From NCBI RefSeq assembly GCF_037890675.1, contig NZ_CP149574.1:1612001-1676000 (forward strand): a DNA stretch of 64,000 bases, written 5' to 3'. The notes beneath the pieces were generated by a model that saw nothing but the letters and a program-made list of their open reading frames with translations, was not told where the DNA came from and did no database searches. Both the position numbers and the translations under genes were made by a program. Shown here in pieces: positions 43,643 through 51,565 of the stretch (its first letter is position 1; each line of letters begins with the position of its first letter). This DNA comes from Methylovirgula sp. 4M-Z18. Lineage in GTDB: Bacteria > Pseudomonadota > Alphaproteobacteria > Rhizobiales > Beijerinckiaceae.

Positions 43643-44320
43643 ATGAGCGGTGCGCATCAAAATCAGCAAGAGAGGGACAGCGCGTCTCCGACCCTGGCCG
43701 ATCAGGCGTATCGGCTGCTGGAAGATGAGATCGTCAGACTGCAATTGCCGCCGGGGGCACTGGTCACCGAGCAGCAATTGGCGAGCCGGTTTGCGCTCGG
43801 TCGCACGCCGGTGCGCGAGGCGGCGCTGCGTCTGGTGTCGGACCGGCTGCTGACGATTTTCCCGCGCAAAGGATTGATGATTGCGACGATCAATCCCCTT
43901 GACGTGCTCCTCGCCCTCGACGTGCGGGCGGCGCTCGAACGCCTCGTCGCGTCCGCGGCTGCTGTTCACGCGGATGCCGAGGAGCGCGTCGCGATCCAAG
44001 CCTGTTCACAGGCCATGGGTGCGGCGGCGGAAGCAGGGGACGCAGACCGGTTCATGCAGCAGGACAAGAAATTCGACCGTTTGCTCGCGGCCACCGCGCG
44101 AAACCCGTTCGCCGCGCAGGCTCTGCTGCCGCTGCAGATCATGTCGCGCCGGGCGTGGTATTTTTTCCTGCGCAATGACGATTTGTCGCCGGCTGCGGCG
44201 CTGCACGTGGCCGTCATGCAGGCCGTCACGGCAGGGGATGCCACGGCCGCGGCGCAAGCCTCCGATATTTTGATCGCCCATATCCGTGACGGCATCAAAA
44301 TGGCTGTTGCGCGGATGTGA
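43643..44320 (+). CDS. GntR family transcriptional regulator (FCD type)
   Basis: A protein of 225 residues. The N-terminal winged helix reads LADQAYRLLEDEIVRLQLPP, LVTEQQLASRFALGRTPVRE and AALRLVSDRLLTIFPRKGLM. The C-terminal all-helical FCD domain (about 85-220) has VRAALERLVASAAAVHADAE, MQQDKKFDRLLAATARNPFA and a late His (ALHVAVMQAV). These regulators sense acids such as pyruvate, lactate or gluconate derivatives. No obvious target is adjacent. It ends in front of a full copy of the dispersed palindromic repeat. Confidence 0.88.
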   Translation: MSGAHQNQQERDSASPTLADQAYRLLEDEIVRLQLPPGALVTEQQLASRFALGRTPVREAALRLVSDRLLTIFPRKGLMIATINPLDVLLALDVRAALERLVASAAAVHADAEERVAIQACSQAMGAAAEAGDADRFMQQDKKFDRLLAATARNPFAAQALLPLQIMSRRAWYFFLRNDDLSPAAALHVAVMQAVTAGDATAAAQASDILIAHIRDGIKMAVARM

Positions 44321-44364
44321 GCGCGGCTCGCCCTATGATGACCACACGACCGATCATACGATTT

Positions 44365-44478
44365 ATACCAAAGATCACGACGAGTGACCGTTGGTTCCTT
44401 TCTTCATTTTTCGCCTCTTCAAGGCGAAGGCGAAAAATGAAGGGCGGTCCAAAGGTCGCTTCTCGCGACCTTTGGTAT
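44365..44478. repeat. Dispersed palindromic repeat, copy 1 (about 114 nt)
   Basis: Three consecutive hairpins. First: ACCAAAGATCAC with GTGACCGTTGGT. Middle: CTTCATTTTTCGCC with GGCGAAAAATGAAG. Third: CCAAAGGTCGC with GCGACCTTTGG. The outer ends (ATACCAAAG / CTTTGGTAT) are themselves inverted. It is about 85 percent identical by eye to copy 2 at 46272-46382. It fills the gap between the convergent gntR-type and deacetylase genes, and its last base is also the last base of the latter's stop codon. It may serve as a bidirectional terminator or be a MITE-like element. Confidence 0.8.
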
Positions 44479-45410
44479 TATCCGGCGGCCATCAGGGCTT
44501 CGACATGCGCCGCCGTCGAGGCGGCAAGGCCCTGCAGATCGTAACCGCCTTCGAGCACCGATACGAGCCGGCCGCGTGCGTGGACATCGGCCAATTCCAT
44601 CAGCCGCAATGTGATCCAGGCAAAATCAGCCTCATCGAGATTGAGATTGCCGAGCGGATCGCGGCGGTGCGCATCGAAGCCCGCCGAGACGACGATGAGA
44701 TCCGGCGCAAAACCCGCGACACGCGGCAGGATCACCTCATTCATGGCAGCGTGAAACGCCGCGCTGCCGTCTCCGGCCCGCAAGGGCGCATTGACGATAT
44801 TGTTGTGGGCGCCGGTTTCCTGGCGTGCGCCGGTGCCGGGGTAGAGGGGCATCTCGTGGGTCGAAGCATAGAGAACGCTGCCGTCGTTCCAAAAAATATC
44901 TTGCGTGCCGTTGCCATGATGAACGTCAAAATCGATGATCGCCACCCGCTCCGCGCCATGCGTGGCCTGCGCATGCCTTGCCGCGATGGCGACGTGATTG
45001 ATGAAACAGAAACCCATGGGCGTCGTGCGCTCGGCATGATGGCCCGGCGGCCGGGTCGCAACGAAGGCGTTGCGTGCAGCGCCCGACATGACCGCGTCGA
45101 CGGCCCGAATCGCCCCGCCGGCGGCGCGCATGGCGGCCTGCCAGCTATGGGGATTCAGCGCCGTGTCGCTGTCCAAACGGACCAAACCCTGCGTCGGCAC
45201 GGCTTCTTCGAGCGCTTCGAGATACTCGGTGGGATGCGCGCGTTGCACCGCCGCAAGCTCCGCGAGCGGTGCCTCCTCGCGAACGAGTCTGTCGAAACGC
45301 GGATTGGCAAGTGCGCGATGGATCGCGCGCAATCGATCGGGACGCTCCGGGTGGCCTGGGCCCATGTCATGGGCGAGGCAGATGTCATGGGTCAAAAGCA
45401 GCGTGCTCAC
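44478..45410 (-). CDS. Histone-deacetylase-fold amidohydrolase (class II HDAC-like)
   Basis: A protein of 310 residues starting at a GTG (45410) with GAGG 6 nt upstream. Zinc-dependent deacetylase fold: DMGPGHPERPDRLRAIHRAL, VATRPPGHHAERTTPMGFCF with the catalytic His pair, NHVAIAARHAQ, VAIIDFDVHHGNGTQDIFWN with the metal Asp and His, and VVSAGFDAHRRDPLGNLNLD. Bacterial members deacetylate acetylpolyamines, acetoin-related compounds or other small amides rather than histones. The substrate is unknown. Its stop lies within the end of the palindromic repeat. Confidence 0.9.
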   Translation of the reverse strand: MSTLLLTHDICLAHDMGPGHPERPDRLRAIHRALANPRFDRLVREEAPLAELAAVQRAHPTEYLEALEEAVPTQGLVRLDSDTALNPHSWQAAMRAAGGAIRAVDAVMSGAARNAFVATRPPGHHAERTTPMGFCFINHVAIAARHAQATHGAERVAIIDFDVHHGNGTQDIFWNDGSVLYASTHEMPLYPGTGARQETGAHNNIVNAPLRAGDGSAAFHAAMNEVILPRVAGFAPDLIVVSAGFDAHRRDPLGNLNLDEADFAWITLRLMELADVHARGRLVSVLEGGYDLQGLAASTAAHVEALMAAG

Positions 45411-45644
45411 GAAAACCTCATGTAAGTCAGAGCGCTGGATATTTTCTCGGAGGCTGCTGCGGGGCCCGGGAGGCGAGCTCCCGCCCCACTATAGGGTGGC
45501 TTCGGTATCGCAGCCTAGTCTTTTCCGACTGTGGCTATAAGCCCACACCACTCGTTTTGTGTGCTTAAACACCTATTAATGGGACCGATTTATGGTAATC
45601 AAAACGTGAATTTGCCAAAAGGGTGAAAAACTGGGGTTTGAACA

Positions 45645-46253
45645 ATGAAATTTATGTCCAAGATTGCGGCGGCAATTTTATTGAGCAGTGCGCTTGCAGG
45701 TTGCGGCTACCAGACCACGCCTGATCCGACTTTGTCGGCACAAGATTCCGAATGGGTCGCGATGGTGCCAAATCCGCCGATCGACCCGAATTACAATCGC
45801 TATATGATCGATTACAAGAGTGACGAGAAGCCGGGTACGATCATCATCGATACCAAGGTCAATTATCTTTACTACATTCTTGGCAACAACAAGGCGATCC
45901 GTTACGGCGTCGCCACCGGTTCCGAAGCTGCAGGCTGGACCGGCGAGGCGACGGTCGGCCGCAAGGCCGAGTGGCCGCATTGGATGCCGCCGGCCGACAT
46001 GCTCGAACGTTGGCCGCATTTGAAGCCGACCGCGGATGCAGGCGGGTTGCCTGGCGGGCCGGACAATCCGCTCGGCGCACGTGCGCTCTATCTCTATCAG
46101 GGAAACACCGACACCTTGTACCGCATCCATGGCACCAACGAACCGGAAGCCATCGGTCATTCGGTTTCGTCGGGCTGCATCCGCATGCGCAACATCGACG
46201 CGATCGACCTCTACAATCGTGTCGAGATCGGCGCCAAAGTCGTCGTGCTCTGA
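45645..46253 (+). CDS. L,D-transpeptidase lipoprotein (YkuD domain)
   Basis: A protein of 202 residues. The signal peptide ends in the lipobox LAGC with Cys20, so it is anchored to a membrane on the periplasmic side. The YkuD domain spans about 65-200: PGTIIIDTKVNYLYYILGNN, KAIRYGVATG, and the catalytic stretch YRIHGTNEPEAIGHSVSSGC followed by IRMRN, with the His and Cys of the H-X(n)-SxGC(IV)RM motif. Such enzymes form 3-3 peptidoglycan crosslinks or attach lipoproteins. The gene is flanked by AT-rich sequence upstream and a palindromic repeat downstream. Confidence 0.92.
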   Translation: MKFMSKIAAAILLSSALAGCGYQTTPDPTLSAQDSEWVAMVPNPPIDPNYNRYMIDYKSDEKPGTIIIDTKVNYLYYILGNNKAIRYGVATGSEAAGWTGEATVGRKAEWPHWMPPADMLERWPHLKPTADAGGLPGGPDNPLGARALYLYQGNTDTLYRIHGTNEPEAIGHSVSSGCIRMRNIDAIDLYNRVEIGAKVVVL

Positions 46254-46271
46254 TCCGGCGCGTTGAATAAT

Positions 46272-46382
46272 AGCAACGGTCACGGAGAGTGACCGTTGGT
46301 TCCTTTCTTCATTCTTCGCCTTTTCAAGGCGATAGCGAAAAATGAAGATTGGCCAAAGGTCGCTCTTTGCCACCTTTGGTAT
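46272..46382. repeat. Dispersed palindromic repeat, copy 2 (about 111 nt)
   Basis: Same three-hairpin plan as copy 1. The left stem is AACGGTCAC with GTGACCGTT. The middle stem has CTTCATTCTTCGCC with GCGAAAAATGAAG. The right arm CCAAAGGTCGC / GCCACCTTTGG carries one mismatch. Differences from copy 1 sit mainly in loops, and several are paired changes. It starts 19 nt after the L,D-transpeptidase stop. Confidence 0.8.
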
Positions 46383-46393
46383 AAGCAATGCAA

Positions 46394-46418
46394 AACGGCG
46401 GCCCGCAAGGCCGCCGTT
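46394..46418. terminator. Strong GC hairpin after repeat copy 2
   Basis: AACGGCGGCC, loop CGCAA, GGCCGCCGTT, followed by GTTGTTAC. This perfect 10-bp stem is a likely rho-independent terminator for the L,D-transpeptidase transcript, or for the small minus-strand gene that ends at 46456. Confidence 0.6.
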
Positions 46419-46455
46419 GTTGTTACTAACCGATGCGGCCTTAGGCAGAATTCGC

Positions 46456-46647
46456 TCACGTGCTTTCGGGCGGTAGATCGCGCAAAAACGCCGGCATGTC
46501 CTTCTGCGTTTCAGTCTTGCTCTCTGGCCTGCGCGCGGATTCGACGGCGCCGCGTACGGCGGAAATGCCGATATGCTTACCGTGATGCGTATCCTGCTTC
46601 GGCTGCGGTGAGCTAGCTGGGCGCTTGTGGGGGGCAGCGGTCTTCAT
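46456..46647 (-). CDS. Small hypothetical protein A
   Basis: A protein of 63 residues, basic at the N-terminus (MKTAAPHKRPASSPQPKQDT). The second half reads HGKHIGISAVRGAVESARR and ends DMPAFLRDLPPEST. It has no signal peptide or membrane segment. The core (GISAV, then a D[ML]PA[FI]LR tail) is shared with the small protein at 47927-48139, which supports both as real and related. A ribosome site is not evident. Family unknown. Confidence 0.5.
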   Translation of the reverse strand: MKTAAPHKRPASSPQPKQDTHHGKHIGISAVRGAVESARRPESKTETQKDMPAFLRDLPPEST

Positions 46648-46837
46648 GACGATTCAAGGGTCCCTAGTATCTGCTTTCGCGAAAAGGCGTCAGCGTTAAT
46701 AGGATGCGCGCCGAATCAAGCGTCGGCAAGGCCCCTCTGTGAAGAAAATGTGACGAAAAATTAGATGGTTAACGCCAAAGGGTTAGATTTTGGCTGATGC
46801 TGCGTTGCACGTTGCGACCTGTTGCAATGCAAACATT

Positions 46838-47764
46838 TTAAGCGGCGTCGGTTTCGCCCAGATTGATCTCGACCACCTCCGGCGGCCGCATGAAGCGTAC
46901 GGGCATGATGCTGGTGCCGAGGCCGGCCGAAATGATGAGGTGTTTGTTGCCCTCGACAATGTGTCCATAGATGTAACGCGAATCGGCGCCGGCCGTCGCG
47001 ACGAAGCTTTGTGTCAGGCCGGGAACGTTCACTTGGCCGCCATGAGTGTGCCCGCACAAGGTGAGCGCCACCTGCTCGGGCACATGCGGAAAAATGCGCG
47101 GTTCGTGGGCCAGCAGAATGATTGGCGCCTCGTCTTTCACTTTCGCCAAGGTGCCGGGCAGGTCGTCGGCGCCGATACGGCCGCCTTTGGCATGGTGATG
47201 AACAAAGGCGAGCTGATCGCTGAGGCCGAGCAGCCAGAAAGCCCGGCCTTGTGCATTCGCGAGGCGAATGGCGTCATTTTCCAAAACCTGAATATTCGCG
47301 CGTTTTAATCCGAGGCGCACGGATTTGCCCCCGTCGCCCGGTAGGGTCATCAGCGGCCCGTGCCACCAATCGTGATTGCCAAGAATCGCGTAGACGCCGA
47401 GTGGCGCTTGCAGCACCGACAGCGCTTCACCCCAAGCTTCCGGCAGAACGGGGCCCGTGACCACGTTATGCCCGGCAACATAATCGCCGAGTATGACGAT
47501 GAGATCGGGCTGAAGCGTGTTGGTGAAGTCGGCGATATGCCTGATGCGGGCGGCGGGCATCCATGGCTCGCAGGCATGAATATCCGCGATCACGGCGATC
47601 TTGAGCCTTTGGCCGACCGGCCAGCGGGGCAGGGCGGGCGCGTAGCGCGTCAAGGTGAGGAGAAAGCCTGGTTCGACGGCGAAAGCATACGAACCAAGGC
47701 CCAGGGTCCCGAGCGCTACACCGCTCGCGCCGGTGAGAAACGCGCGCCGCGTGACTAGCGCCAT
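46838..47764 (-). CDS. Tat-exported metallophosphoesterase
   Basis: A protein of 308 residues. The N-terminus VTRRAFLTGASGVALGTLGL has a twin-arginine motif, so the enzyme is probably exported folded with its metals. The calcineurin-like phosphoesterase motifs are complete: VIADIHACEPWM (Asp-X-His), ILGDYVAGHNV, ILGNHDWW, LAHEPRIF and LCGHTHGGQVN. It resembles YkuE/YaeI-type phosphoesterases, which may act on lipid-A-type sugar nucleotides or phospholipids. The substrate is not established here. The two related small genes flank it on the same strand. Confidence 0.9.
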   Translation of the reverse strand: MALVTRRAFLTGASGVALGTLGLGSYAFAVEPGFLLTLTRYAPALPRWPVGQRLKIAVIADIHACEPWMPAARIRHIADFTNTLQPDLIVILGDYVAGHNVVTGPVLPEAWGEALSVLQAPLGVYAILGNHDWWHGPLMTLPGDGGKSVRLGLKRANIQVLENDAIRLANAQGRAFWLLGLSDQLAFVHHHAKGGRIGADDLPGTLAKVKDEAPIILLAHEPRIFPHVPEQVALTLCGHTHGGQVNVPGLTQSFVATAGADSRYIYGHIVEGNKHLIISAGLGTSIMPVRFMRPPEVVEINLGETDAA

Positions 47765-47926
47765 GCGCGGCCTCCCGCATTCCGGCGGCCGATCGTGGGT
47801 GGTCTCGTCAACCCGTTCTCCTCTCCTACAGGGTCGAGGAGATACGGGCTAATTGAAGCGGATCAAAGACCGATCCGTGCAAAAATGATATGTGGTCGTC
47901 CCGCTGCGTGCAAACGGGGGAGCGGC

Positions 47927-48139
47927 TCAAGCGGCGAGGTCGTCGCCGCGCAAAATCGCGGGCAGGTCCTCGATTTTGCGCATGGGCTCCGGCTGACGGC
48001 CGGCTTCGTTGCCGACGTGCAGCGCAGCCGCGACGGCGGAAATGCCGATATCGCGATAAAGGCGGGTCAAGAGATCGCGCGCATCTTCACGGTTCGGTTG
48101 CGGCATGGGGTGCGGATAAAATGGATCTTGGCTCAACAT
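47927..48139 (-). CDS. Small hypothetical protein B
   Basis: About 70 residues from the ATG at 48139 (MLSQDPFYPHPMPQPNREDA). The frame also opens at a TTG at 48154. It continues LLTRLYRDIGISAVAAALHV and ends EDLPAILRGDDLAA. The IGISAV core and D[LM]PA[IF]LR tail match small protein A, and both genes share the bases GCGGAAATGCCGATAT over this core. It is soluble, of unknown function. Confidence 0.55.
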   Translation of the reverse strand: MLSQDPFYPHPMPQPNREDARDLLTRLYRDIGISAVAAALHVGNEAGRQPEPMRKIEDLPAILRGDDLAA

Positions 48140-48457
48140 GGGAACTCGCGACAAACAAGGCTGGTTAATGGCGACTTGCGGGCATCGTGGTGGCGCCCAG
48201 TTAAGGGGATCTTAAAATCGCGAGTGGACACCGCGCAGGATGGGCAGCGTGGTTAACGAGCTCTGTCCCTGTGGATAAGCGCTCCCGCGCGCCCGGTTCG
48301 CATTTCATTGCAAATGTCCTGGGCATGTCTCGAACGTTTGCCCGTTGCGGTGTGAAACATCGAATATTTCCAGCCGATCAGATCTTGCTCCCAAACCCGG
48401 AACATGGGAAAAGGCGCGCGAGATGATCTTGCGCTCAGTGCGCAGAATGTATCCGAT
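48140..48457. other. Intergenic region before tRNA-Gly
   Basis: 318 nt with no credible gene. It must hold the promoter of tRNA-Gly and of the minus-strand small gene. No clear motif was identified. A reading frame antisense to the tRNA (with the familiar ERVKGIEPSYSAWKAAALPL translation) is a known annotation artefact. Confidence 0.5.
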
Positions 48458-48531
48458 GCGGGTGTAGCTCAATGGTAGAGCAGCAGCCTTCCAAGCTGAA
48501 TACGAGGGTTCGATTCCCTTCACCCGCTCCA
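48458..48531 (+). tRNA. tRNA-Gly (TCC)
   Basis: Acceptor stem GCGGGTG/CACCCGC, D-loop GCTCAATGGTAGAGC, anticodon loop CTTCCAA (anticodon TCC), T-arm GAGGGTTCGATTCCCTT and an encoded CCA end. The cloverleaf is complete. Confidence 0.95.
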
Positions 48532-48720
48532 ATCATTCCAATGTGTTAGTCTGCGTCTTTCACTGTTCGATCGATTGAGTCGCGCATGCGCGTCATGCCT
48601 GAAGGCAACGCGTACGACTTGGTTTTGGCCGATCAGGCTGTGATTGGCTCGTCCCTTGATTTGGATGACAACAACGCGCCGTCAAAATGCGGAGCCAAAC
48701 GTCTAGCATAGGAAGAAAGA

Positions 48721-48796
48721 TGGCTCCCCGAACAGGGCTCGAACCTGTGACAAAGCGATTAACAGTCGCTTGCTCTACCAACTGAGCTATCGGGGA
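48721..48796 (-). tRNA. tRNA-Asn (GTT)
   Basis: On the minus strand: TCCCCGATAGCTCAGTTGG start, anticodon loop CTGTTAA with anticodon GTT, T-arm CAGGTTCGAGCCCTG, acceptor CGGGGA, CCA encoded. 76 nt, complete cloverleaf. Confidence 0.95.
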
Positions 48797-49052
48797 TCAG
48801 ACCCGGACGAGATGTCCGCGAACCGAATGGCGGCGGTATAGCAAGGTCGAAAAAAAATGCAAAGCCAAAATACAAAAAAATATCATCTTCATGTATGAGC
48901 CGCGTCATAAAGCCTGGATTCCTGTGGAAGATTTCCGATCGGGCGGAAATGTTTCGATTCTTTGACCGATCGCTCGCTAAGGGCTTGCCGCCGCGTGCCG
49001 GCTTGGCTATAGGGGTGCCCCGGCGCCCATCGCGAGACGATGTGCCGCATGA

Positions 49053-49126
49053 GGCCTCGTGGCGGAGTGGTCACGCAGAGGACTGCAAATCCTTGTACGG
49101 GGGTTCGATTCCCTCCGAGGCCTCCA
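49053..49126 (+). tRNA. tRNA-Cys (GCA)
   Basis: Acceptor GGCCTCG/CGAGGCC, D-arm GGCGGAGTGGTCACGC, anticodon loop CTGCAAA with anticodon GCA, T-arm GGGGGTTCGATTCCCTC, then TCCA. 74 nt, complete. Confidence 0.95.
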
Positions 49127-49481
49127 TTTTTCCATAAAGTATTGAAATATGTGGATTACTCCTGGGTGTGCCGGTTGGGGTGGCAGGTTCAGATACGCGG
49201 ATTTGCCGGTTGTGACCGAATCGCACTGAGTGCGAGCGGCCAATCCGTGAGCCCTCTTTCTGCAAATCCGAGTTGAATCGGGGCGGGCCGAAATTGAACG
49301 TCGGACTTTCTCGTTCAAGATTGATCGGCCGGGCTGGCGTCAAACCGACAAATTTGCCAGTGTGCGGCTCGCCCTTCTTCGAGGCTCGCCGGGGCAAAAA
49401 TGGACTGTTCATTACGCATTCATATCTTGTCGAGTAACCGTAGCCGGCGAATGGGCTTGCTGTCATTTGAAAGGGAGAAAC
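49127..49481. other. Region after tRNA-Cys
   Basis: 355 nt between tRNA-Cys and the small secreted protein. No gene, integrase remnant or repeat of the tRNA 3' end was found, so there is no sign of a tRNA-targeted island here. AAAGGGAG at 49470-49477 is the ribosome site of the next gene. Confidence 0.5.
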
Positions 49482-49742
49482 ATGAGAAAGATTTTACTCA
49501 TTGCCACACTCGCCGCAGGAGCCGCCTTGATGGCTGCCCCATCGGCTAATGCAGCCGGGGGATGCGGGATCGGCTTCCATCGCGGACCGCTTGGCGGATG
49601 CCGGCCGAATGGCGGCGGCCCTGTTGTCGTTGTGCCAGGTGGGCTTGCCGTTGGCGTATTCTACCCCGGTCGCGGCTACTGGGATGGCAACCGCTACTGG
49701 GGTCATCGCTATAGATGGAATGGCGGGTGGCGCTACCGCTAA
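49482..49742 (+). CDS. Small exported Gly-rich protein (GCG/CRPN type)
   Basis: A protein of 86 residues. A signal peptide reads MRKILLIATLAAGAALMAAP, cut after ANA. The mature start AGGCGIGFHRGPLGGCRPNG has the paired-cysteine GCG...CRPN block seen in many small Rhizobiales exported proteins. A Gly/Pro/Val stretch follows, then an aromatic Trp/Tyr/Arg tail (GYWDGNRYWGHRYRWNGGWR). The two Cys may pair. Function is unknown. AAAGGGAG lies 4 nt before the ATG. Confidence 0.82.
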   Translation: MRKILLIATLAAGAALMAAPSANAAGGCGIGFHRGPLGGCRPNGGGPVVVVPGGLAVGVFYPGRGYWDGNRYWGHRYRWNGGWRYR

Positions 49743-49760
49743 GAGCGGGACCAGATATTT

Positions 49761-49791
49761 GGATCAAGTCGCTGATTCGGCGGCTTGATCC
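49761..49791 (+). terminator. Hairpin after the small exported protein
   Basis: GGATCAAG (49761-49768) pairs with CTTGATCC (49784-49791), with partial pairing continuing inside the loop. It starts 18 nt after the stop and has no clear T tract, so it is a probable but unproven terminator. Confidence 0.45.
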
Positions 49792-49959
49792 GAAAGATTC
49801 GATAAGGCCGCCGCCTCAGGCATTGCCGAGCGGACAGTTCGAAAGATTTTAGTACGCGGCAAAGACCGTGCCCGACAATTTGGTGGCGGGAGCATTCGTC
49901 ACGCCACGACCGAATGCACGCACGCCCTGATGCGGCCCCGACAACAGATAGTTGAATGC

Positions 49960-51414
49960 TCAGCCGTGCGCCGTTCGTGCCGCCGGTAGCAGCGCGGGAC
50001 GGCGTTCGCGGCTTTCTGCCATCGCATTGCTTAGCTTAGTGTCGGGTGCGAAGCTTTCGAGACGCGCAGGGCCTGTGAGCGACGCGGCCGGAGCGCCGGT
50101 CACGGCTAGCCGGGCGAGGCGGGCGGCACCGAGCGCCGCGCCGGATTCGCCGGCTTCCACACGGTGCAGAGTGATTCCAAGTTGCGCCGCGAGCAGCGCG
50201 ATCCAGGCGCGTCCGCGCGATCCGCCGCCTACCACGCTCGCCTCAGTGATCTGATCGCCGTCGGCGCGCATAGCATCGAGACAGTCGCGCAAGGCAAAGC
50301 CGACGCCCTCCAATACCGCGCGCGTCATGGCCGGACGGTCGATGCCGGGATCGAGATTGGCGAACATGCCCCGCAGCGTGCCGTCGTTATACGGCGTGCG
50401 CTCGCCCGAGAGGTAGGGCAGGAAGATCGCGGGCGAGGGCTGCCACGGTTCTTCGCCGAGCTCGGCCAGAAGGCTTGCCTCCTTGATCCCAGAAACGCCC
50501 GACCACCAGGAGAGGCACGAGGCCGCCGAGAGAATGACCGACATTTGATGCCATGAGCCGGGCACCGCATGGCAGAAGGCGTGAACATAGGAATCAGGGT
50601 TCGGACGCAGTTTGTCGGTGGTGATCCAGATGACGCCGGACGTGCCGAGCGAAATGAACGCGTCCCCCGGCTTGACCGCGGCCAAGCCGATGGCGCTCGC
50701 CGCATTGTCGCCGGCGCCGCCTGCAACGATGGGAGGTTTGTGCATGCCCCAGCGCGCGGCGAGGTCGCTTCGCAAGGGCGCCGCGGCGGCGCTGCCCTCG
50801 ACGAGGCGTGCGACTTTCGAACGGTTGAGGCCGGTAGCGGCCAACAGCGTGTCCGACCAGTCGCGCGCCGCGACATCGAGCCAGAGCGTGCCGGAGGCAT
50901 CCGACATGTCCTCGAATTTATCGCCGGTGAGCGCAAAATTCACGTAACTCTTCGGCAGCAGCACGCTGGCGATCTGTCGGAAAATATCGGGCTCGTGCCG
51001 ACGCACCCACTGTACTTTCGGCGCGGTGAAGCCGGGCATCGCGGCATTGGCGGAAATGCTCCGCAGGCTCGGGCAGATCCGCTCCAATTCCGCGCATTCG
51101 GCGCTGGCGCGCGTATCGTTCCACAGCATGCAGGGGCGCAGGATCGCGTCGTTGCGGTCGAGCAATGTCGCACCGTGCATCTGGCCGGAAAGGCCGATCC
51201 CGGCAACAATGCTCATCTCCTGGGAATGCTGGCGGGCAAGATCGTCGAGCGTGCCGAAGGCCCCTTCGACCCAGCTTGCCGGATCCTGCTCCGACCAGCC
51301 AGGATGGGGGCGCGATACCGTCAGATGAACCGAAGAACTGCCAATGATGCGGTCCGCATCGTCGACCAAGACGGTTTTGACCGACGAGGTTCCAAGGTCG
51401 ATGCCGAGATACAT
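49960..51414 (-). CDS. xylB: Xylulokinase
   Basis: A protein of 484 residues of the FGGY kinase family. XylB phosphorylates D-xylulose to xylulose-5-phosphate for the pentose phosphate pathway. Motifs: MYLGIDLGTSSVKTVLVDDA (ATP site), GWSEQDPASWVEGAF, GIGLSGQMHGATLLD with the catalytic region, LWNDTRASAECAELE, IVAGGAGDNAASAIGLAAVK and ASVVGGGSRGRAWIALLAAQ. The Met-His-Gly segment is typical of xylulokinases. The same-strand ROK regulator lies upstream, separated by a repeat, and the sugar ABC importer lies beyond it. Confidence 0.93.
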   Translation of the reverse strand: MYLGIDLGTSSVKTVLVDDADRIIGSSSVHLTVSRPHPGWSEQDPASWVEGAFGTLDDLARQHSQEMSIVAGIGLSGQMHGATLLDRNDAILRPCMLWNDTRASAECAELERICPSLRSISANAAMPGFTAPKVQWVRRHEPDIFRQIASVLLPKSYVNFALTGDKFEDMSDASGTLWLDVAARDWSDTLLAATGLNRSKVARLVEGSAAAAPLRSDLAARWGMHKPPIVAGGAGDNAASAIGLAAVKPGDAFISLGTSGVIWITTDKLRPNPDSYVHAFCHAVPGSWHQMSVILSAASCLSWWSGVSGIKEASLLAELGEEPWQPSPAIFLPYLSGERTPYNDGTLRGMFANLDPGIDRPAMTRAVLEGVGFALRDCLDAMRADGDQITEASVVGGGSRGRAWIALLAAQLGITLHRVEAGESGAALGAARLARLAVTGAPAASLTGPARLESFAPDTKLSNAMAESRERRPALLPAARTAHG

Positions 51415-51430
51415 GCCGCTCCCCCAATCT

Positions 51431-51532
51431 AGAGCATCTTCCAGAAAAGTTGTTCGACTTTTCGCTTAAGAAAATGCGACAAAACAAAATCTTAGAGACA
51501 TTTTCCGCTTCTGAAAGAACGGAAAATGCTCT
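51431..51532. repeat. Inverted-repeat element between xylB and the ROK gene
   Basis: Terminal arms AGAGCATCTTCC (51431-51442) and GGAAAATGCTCT (51521-51532) are inverted with one mismatch. Inside are two further stems: AAAAGT/ACTTTT (51445-51462) and TTTTCCG/CGGAAAA (51501-51526). It is about 102 nt, non-coding, and resembles palindromic elements scattered in Rhizobiales genomes. It has no sequence in common with the other repeat family in this window. Confidence 0.6.
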
Positions 51533-51565
51533 GGATTTGGCGCCACCGTGCCACCGAATGTTGCG

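Noticed and set aside
48305-48532. Minus-strand frame with ERVKGIEPSYSAWKAAALPL
   Set aside because: It is antisense to tRNA-Gly. This translation is a well-known artefact of tRNA-Gly genes.
48593-48781. Minus-strand frame MVEQATVNRFVTGSSPVRGA
   Set aside because: It reads through tRNA-Asn on the same strand. The tRNA explains the sequence.
48458-49126. tRNA cluster as an integration site for a mobile island
   Set aside because: No integrase, no direct repeat of a tRNA 3' end and no phage gene were found nearby.
49007-49466. Minus-strand frames over tRNA-Cys (RRESNPRTRICSPLRDHSAT and a second one)
   Set aside because: Both are antisense to tRNA-Cys and have no coding character outside it.
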